Assembly: GCA_009692275.1 (NCBI GenBank)
Contig: SHZL01000074.1
Span: forward strand, 1 to 10,618
Direction of reading: 5' to 3'
Origin: Lysobacterales bacterium
GTDB lineage: Bacteria > Pseudomonadota > Gammaproteobacteria > Xanthomonadales > SZUA-36
DNA: 10,618 bases
This document shows, in pieces, positions 7,102-10,618 of this stretch; position 1 is the stretch's first letter; every line of letters starts with the position of its first letter. The position numbers were made by a program, and so were the translations under genes. A model generated the notes under the pieces. It ran no database searches. It worked only from the letters and a program-made list of their open reading frames with translations, and was not told the origin of the DNA.

Positions 7102-7692
7102 TCATGCTTTGCTTGACACCACCACCATGGCCGGCCTGATCAACCGGTCATGCAGCCTGAACCCCTTCTGCAAAACGTCTATAACCGTGTTTTCATCCTG
7201 TTCCGCTGAAGGCTGCAGGCTTACCGCCTGGTGCAGCTCGGGGTTGAACACTTCGCCTTTCGGGTCAATCACCTCCAGGCCGTGGTCACTCATGACCTTG
7301 CTGAGCATTTTGAGGGTGAGTTCCTTGCCGGCCTTGAGCGTTTCCACCGGGGTGTTGCTGTCGACCGTTTCGATGCCGCGCTCGAGGCTGTCGCGCACTT
7401 GCAAGAGGTCCTTCATCACCCCTTCCAAGGCAAATTTCCGGGATTTTTCCAAGTCACGTATGAGTCGCTTGCGCAGGTTTTCCATCTCAGCCTGCATGCG
7501 CAACATGGCATCGCGGTGCAACAGCAACTCTGCTTCAGCGGCAGACGGGGCCTTGCCCATGTCCTGCAGCTCATCATCTACGGTGGCGGCGTCGACGGGT
7601 TGCTCACCTGCGGGCAGTTCCTGCTCATCTGCCGCGGCCGGGAATTCTGACGGCTCACTTCCAGCCTGCTGCTTGTTTCCTGTCACTGTCAT
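7102..7692 (-). CDS. grpE: Nucleotide exchange factor GrpE
   Basis: GrpE releases ADP from DnaK and acts as a thermosensor of the Hsp70 cycle. With the ATG at 7692 the protein is 196 aa, essentially the E. coli length. It has an acidic, disordered N-terminus, a long helical coiled-coil region (RMQAEMENLRKRL, DLEKSRKFALEGVMKDLL) and the C-terminal beta domain with NPELHQAVS and VLQKGFRLHDRLIRPAMV. The start is chosen for AGGAG 3 nt upstream. A longer frame from an ATG at 7731 is rejected because that codon overlaps the -10 element of the promoter and would lie before the transcription start. It is the first gene of the grpE-dnaK-dnaJ-dapB cluster and divergent from recN. Confidence 0.97.
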   Translation of the reverse strand: MTVTGNKQQAGSEPSEFPAAADEQELPAGEQPVDAATVDDELQDMGKAPSAAEAELLLHRDAMLRMQAEMENLRKRLIRDLEKSRKFALEGVMKDLLQVRDSLERGIETVDSNTPVETLKAGKELTLKMLSKVMSDHGLEVIDPKGEVFNPELHQAVSLQPSAEQDENTVIDVLQKGFRLHDRLIRPAMVVVSSKA

Positions 7693-7731
7693 GTACTCCT
7701 GCGTTGACCACGCGTGCGGTTGTACCTCCAT

Positions 7732-7757
7732 ATGGGGCCCGGCAGGTATGATTCAAG
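7732..7757 (-). promoter_or_regulatory. Consensus heat-shock (sigma-32) promoter for grpE
   Basis: On the minus strand, CTTGAA (7757-7752), a 14-nt spacer and CCCCATAT, whose core CCCCAT is at 7737-7732. Both hexamers match the sigma-32 consensus exactly. The start is expected near 7725, about 33 nt before the grpE ATG at 7692. This makes the grpE cluster a direct heat-shock regulon target. Confidence 0.85.
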
Positions 7758-7860
7758 CGGATTTCCTACCCGCACCTCGTTGCCGATTGGCCGGCATCAT
7801 GCTAGCTTGGCCTGGAAATTTCCCATGTGCCACGCGGTGAAGAACGCCAGAACACGGATC

Positions 7861-9534
7861 ATGCTCAGCCTGCTGCAAATTCGCAATTTCACCATCATCG
7901 AGTCGCTGGATCTCGAGCTCGGCCGTGGCTTCACCGCCATCACCGGGGAGACGGGCGCGGGCAAATCAATCCTGGTTGATGCCCTGGGCCTGTTGCTGGG
8001 CGGGCGTGCCGACAGCAGCAGCATTCGCAGTGGCTGCGACCGGGCGGAATTGAGCGCGGAATTCGAACTTGAGGAGGATGACAGCGCACTGGACTGGTTG
8101 AAGCGGGCCGAACTGGATGAAGGGAGAACCTGCCTGCTGCGCAGGCTGGTGAGCGAAAACGGCCGTTCGCGGGCATGGATAAACGGCACTACCGTCACCC
8201 TCGCCCAGCTGCAGGAACTCGGTGAACTGCTGGTGGAGATCCACGGCCAGAACGAGCACCTCCGCCTGGTGCGACCCGCCGAGCAGTTTCGCTTGCTGGA
8301 CAGTGGGCCACACTGTGCCCGGGAGCTGGAAGGCCTGCAGCAGCGCTTTGGCGCATGGCAGGCGGTGGATGCAGCCCTCGCTGAACTGGAGCGTGAATCC
8401 CCGCTCGCTGCCGGGGAACTTGACCTGCTGCAATACCAGATCGATGAGCTGCAGCACGTGGCGCTGAGTGAACAGGACTTCGCAGACCTGGACCACGAGC
8501 ACCGCCTGCTGGCCAGGGGGAGCGACGTTATTGCATCGCTGGAATCCTCCATCGGGACTCTGGACCAGGAACAATCAGGTGTGACGGCACAAATCCAGCA
8601 ACTGCTGGACCGGTTGGGGCAACACGCGATGCTCGATCGCGAAATCGACAGTGTGTGTAAACTTCTGCAGGAAGCAGCCATCAATTGTGAAGAAGCGCGC
8701 ACCAGCCTGGAGAGCGCACTGTCGCGTATTGACCTCAGCCCGGAACGATTGGCCGAACTGGACCGGACCATGGGCCGCCTGCATGACCTTGCCCGCAAGC
8801 ACCGGGTGGAACCAGCCGGCTTGCAGCTGGTATTACAGCACCTGATCGGGCGCAGCGAACGCGCAGCCAGCCAGCACGAGCGCAAGCAAGCTCTGCTGGC
8901 GCAAAAAACCGTGCTTGAGCAGGACTACCGGGAGGCTGCCGTGTCTTTGCACCAGGTGCGCAAGACACGGGCAGCGGCTTTATCGCGTGCCGTCAGCGAT
9001 TTAATGCAGGTTTTGGGCATGGCGGGCGGCGTATTTGAGTTGCGCGTGGAACTGGACGCTGCTGCACCTCCCAGCCGGCGCGGCGATGACCGGTTGGAAC
9101 TGCTGGTCAGTGCCAACCCCGGAATCCCCCCCGGCGCTTTGCGAAAAGTAGCCTCCGGGGGCGAGCTTTCCCGCATCAGCCTCGCGGTCAAGGTCGCCTC
9201 TGCTGCCGGCCAGTTTGCCCCCACTCAGGTTTTTGATGAAGTCGATGCCGGCATCGGCGGCGAAACGGCAAACTCGGTTGGACGCTTGCTGCAAAGCGTG
9301 GCGGGCGCCGGGCAGGCCCTGTGTGTTACTCACCTCGCACAGGTGGCTGTTTGCGCCGATCAGCAGTTTCGCGTGCTTAAGAGTGCTGAAGGCCAGGTCA
9401 CCCGGGTGCAAACTGATTTGCTGGGTGAACGTGAGCGGGTGGACGAAATCGCCCGTATGCTGGGCGGCAGGCTGTCTGAACAAAGCCGGGCGCACGCCAG
9501 CGAACTCCTCGCCAGTGCGTTGACACAGCACTGA
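7861..9534 (+). CDS. recN: DNA repair protein RecN (SMC-like ATPase)
   Basis: RecN is a structural-maintenance-of-chromosomes-like ATPase that acts at DNA double-strand breaks and supports RecA-mediated repair. The 557-aa product has the normal length (E. coli 553). The Walker A GETGAGKS is at 29-36. A long coiled-coil middle, rich in Leu, Gln, Glu and Arg, spans about 150-370. The ABC signature ASGGELSR begins at 431 and the Walker B FDEVDAGIGGE at 458. The N-terminus MLSLLQIRNFTIIESLDLEL aligns with other RecN proteins, which fixes the start at 7861 although the frame is open to 7714. No strong Shine-Dalgarno is seen. It is transcribed divergently from grpE and convergently with fur. In E. 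coli recN is SOS-induced, but I found no CTGT-N8-ACAG LexA box in the 168-bp upstream region. Confidence 0.97.
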   Translation: MLSLLQIRNFTIIESLDLELGRGFTAITGETGAGKSILVDALGLLLGGRADSSSIRSGCDRAELSAEFELEEDDSALDWLKRAELDEGRTCLLRRLVSENGRSRAWINGTTVTLAQLQELGELLVEIHGQNEHLRLVRPAEQFRLLDSGPHCARELEGLQQRFGAWQAVDAALAELERESPLAAGELDLLQYQIDELQHVALSEQDFADLDHEHRLLARGSDVIASLESSIGTLDQEQSGVTAQIQQLLDRLGQHAMLDREIDSVCKLLQEAAINCEEARTSLESALSRIDLSPERLAELDRTMGRLHDLARKHRVEPAGLQLVLQHLIGRSERAASQHERKQALLAQKTVLEQDYREAAVSLHQVRKTRAAALSRAVSDLMQVLGMAGGVFELRVELDAAAPPSRRGDDRLELLVSANPGIPPGALRKVASGGELSRISLAVKVASAAGQFAPTQVFDEVDAGIGGETANSVGRLLQSVAGAGQALCVTHLAQVAVCADQQFRVLKSAEGQVTRVQTDLLGERERVDEIARMLGGRLSEQSRAHASELLASALTQH

Positions 9535-9555
9535 ACTTGCGGAATTGCCCCCAAG

Positions 9556-9604
9556 ATTTTCGTTTGGGTTTTCGTTAGGTTTTTCGTTAGGTTTTTCGTT
9601 TGGG
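9556..9604. repeat. Four-copy tandem repeat (about 12 nt) at the convergent recN/fur ends
   Basis: The plus strand reads as successive copies of ttttcgtt followed by agg or tggg; the two central copies (ttttcgttaggt) are identical. The first copy begins 21 nt after the recN stop. The last copies run into fur and encode its C-terminal residues KRKT plus the TAA. A CCCAA/TTGGG stem across the first unit, followed by TTTT, could be a weak recN terminator; no better one is seen. Confidence 0.7.
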
Positions 9605-9994
9605 CCGGACGTAAAGAACCAGGCTGTGGTCGGCAATTTCATAGCCGTGTGTTGCCGCGATTTTTTCCTGCAAGGCCTCGATTTCTGCGCTGACGAATTC
9701 GATCACCTTGCCGGTTTCCACGCACACCATATGATCGTGATGCTGACCGGAATCCAGTTCGTAGTAAGCCTGCCCGCCTTCGAAATTGTGTTTTACCACC
9801 AACCCGGCGGCCTCAAACTGGTGCAGCACACGGTAGACCGTTGCAAGACCGATGTCTTCACCGGACTCAAGCAATGCGCGGTAGATGTCATCCGCAGTGC
9901 CGTGCTTGAAGCGTTTCTGCTCCAGAACCTCAAAAATCCGCGTGCGCGGATGAGTGACTTTCAGGCCGGCCTTGCGCAGGTTTCTGGTTTCCAT
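9587..9994 (-). CDS. fur: Ferric uptake regulator Fur
   Basis: Fur is a dimeric, Fe(II)-responsive transcriptional repressor of iron uptake genes. The protein is 135 aa. The N-terminal winged helix shows LRKAGLKVTHPRTRI and the recognition-helix region IGLATVYRVLHQFE (48-61). The metal and dimerisation domain has HHDHMVC (85-91). The E. coli Cys-x-x-Cys is reduced to CVET here, keeping only Cys91. As in Pseudomonas Fur, the C-terminus is short, ending VLYVRPKRKT without a His/Cys tail. The start at 9994 is supported by GGGAGG 9 nt upstream; a longer frame to 10054 has no family support. The last codons and the stop lie in a tandem repeat. It diverges from bamE, as in Pseudomonas. Confidence 0.97.
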   Translation of the reverse strand: METRNLRKAGLKVTHPRTRIFEVLEQKRFKHGTADDIYRALLESGEDIGLATVYRVLHQFEAAGLVVKHNFEGGQAYYELDSGQHHDHMVCVETGKVIEFVSAEIEALQEKIAATHGYEIADHSLVLYVRPKRKT

Positions 9995-10084
9995 GGTACT
10001 AGGCCTCCCTCTTTGCACTAAAGCCTGCACGAATATTGTATCATTCACCTCCAACGCGCCACGAAAAATCCAACCAGGTATCGA
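9995..10084. promoter_or_regulatory. Divergent fur/bamE promoter region
   Basis: For fur (minus strand), TACAAT at 10040-10035 matches the -10 consensus at 5/6, about 40 nt before the start codon; no good -35 lies at the right distance. For bamE only weak matches (for example TATTGT near 10034-10039) are seen. The stretch GTGAATGATACAATATTC resembles a Fur box only poorly, so Fur autoregulation is not supported by eye. Confidence 0.35.
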
Positions 10085-10618
10085 ATGTTTACCAGAACCC
10101 TATTACTGAAGCGGCTGTTCGCCGGATCGCTGATTGCCCTGCTTGCCTGTTCTGGCTGCGGCTTGATCTACAAGCAAAACATCCAGCAAGGCAATGCGCT
10201 GGAGGCCGAAGACCTGGACCAGCTGTACATTGGCATGAACAAACGCCAGGTCCTGTTTGTGCTGGGTTCACCGTCCATCCATGACCCCTTTCAGCTCGAA
10301 CGCTGGGATTACGTGCAAACCTACAGCCGGCGGGGCGAGGCCATGGTCCAGCGGACCGTGACCCTGCGTTTTGAAAAGGACCTGCTGGTGGAACTGATCG
10401 GCGTGGATCAAACGCCAACCGCGCTGGTGGACGAAGAGCCCGCTTCGGTCGTTGTATCTTCAGACGTCAAATCAGCCCCTGCGGAGAAATCGGCACTTGA
10501 TCCTGACGCCGGTTCACAGGCGGCAGAGGAAAAAGCGGAAGAAGCTTTGAAACCTGAGGCGGACGTCAATGGCATCGGTGCACCCAGTTCCCAGGAACGA
10601 AAATTTGAGGACAAAGGC
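10085..10618 (+). CDS. bamE: Outer-membrane assembly lipoprotein BamE (SmpA/OmlA), 3' end beyond the window
   Basis: BamE is a lipoprotein of the BAM complex, which folds beta-barrel proteins into the outer membrane. The frame has 178 codons to the edge with no stop. The signal peptide is positively charged, then hydrophobic (LFAGSLIALLACSGCG). Lipidation is most likely at Cys25, which aligns with BamE homologues just before LIYKQNIQQGN; Cys22 is an alternative. The SmpA/OmlA domain follows, with QLYIGMNKRQVLFVLGSP, DPF and RWDYV (to about residue 110). After that comes a low-complexity tail rich in Ala, Glu, Lys and Ser, of at least 65 residues and probably disordered. E. coli BamE is only 113 aa and lacks such a tail; Pseudomonas OmlA is about 176 aa. 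An AGG 6 nt before the ATG may serve as ribosome-binding site. Confidence 0.93.
   Translation, partial: MFTRTLLLKRLFAGSLIALLACSGCGLIYKQNIQQGNALEAEDLDQLYIGMNKRQVLFVLGSPSIHDPFQLERWDYVQTYSRRGEAMVQRTVTLRFEKDLLVELIGVDQTPTALVDEEPASVVVSSDVKSAPAEKSALDPDAGSQAAEEKAEEALKPEADVNGIGAPSSQERKFEDKG

Noticed and set aside
7714..7860. N-terminal extension of recN to an upstream ATG
   Set aside because: RecN homologues start at MLSLLQIRNF (7861). The extension overlaps the grpE promoter and has no conserved content.
7797..8885. 362-codon open frame on the minus strand opposite recN
   Set aside because: It is Ser/Arg/Cys-rich shadow translation of the RecN coding sequence.
10020..10045. Fur box for autoregulation between fur and bamE
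   Set aside because: Only about half the positions fit the 19-bp consensus, which is not better than chance in an AT-rich promoter.
9995..10054. N-terminal extension of fur to 10054
   Set aside because: It would cross the predicted fur -10 box. The ATG at 9994 has a good GGGAGG and fits the Fur family length.

Overview
The window is a conserved housekeeping block of a gammaproteobacterial chromosome. Eight protein families are recognisable from their sequence: CarB, CarA, DapB, DnaJ, DnaK, GrpE, RecN and Fur. A ninth, BamE, runs off the right edge. From memory, the order bamE / fur / recN / grpE-dnaK-dnaJ-dapB-carA-carB matches Pseudomonas and related non-enteric gammaproteobacteria. Fur and the long BamE also look pseudomonad-like. 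DapB is a short form (238 aa). I cannot name a genus.

Layout from the left: carB (minus, N-terminal 454 codons only), a 268-bp palindrome-ended insertion-like element, carA (minus), a REP-like intergenic region with a sigma-70 promoter and an attenuator-like hairpin, dapB, dnaJ, dnaK and grpE (all minus). A divergent promoter region follows, then recN (plus), a 12-nt tandem repeat at the convergent recN/fur ends, fur (minus), a 90-bp divergent promoter region and bamE (plus, 3' end missing).

Functionally, grpE-dnaK-dnaJ form the Hsp70 machine. grpE has a textbook heat-shock (sigma-32) promoter and dnaK a near-consensus one; dnaJ has a weak candidate behind an intrinsic terminator. dapB (lysine and peptidoglycan precursor synthesis) lies 28 bp behind dnaJ and probably shares its transcript. 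carAB make carbamoyl phosphate for arginine and pyrimidines from their own promoter. RecN serves DNA break repair, Fur iron regulation and BamE outer-membrane protein assembly.

I see no new defence or biosynthetic system. The most interesting signal is the element between carA and carB. It has 23-bp terminal inverted repeats (one mismatch) and TA at both ends. Removing it with one TA restores a carA stop TAA directly abutting the carB ATG. One reading frame crosses it from end to end, overlapping the carA stop (TAGTG) and ending directly at the carB start (TAAATG). Secondary points are the carA leader, the dnaJ leader with a duplicated Shine-Dalgarno segment, the REP-like pair touching the dapB stop codon and the repeat that encodes the Fur C-terminus.
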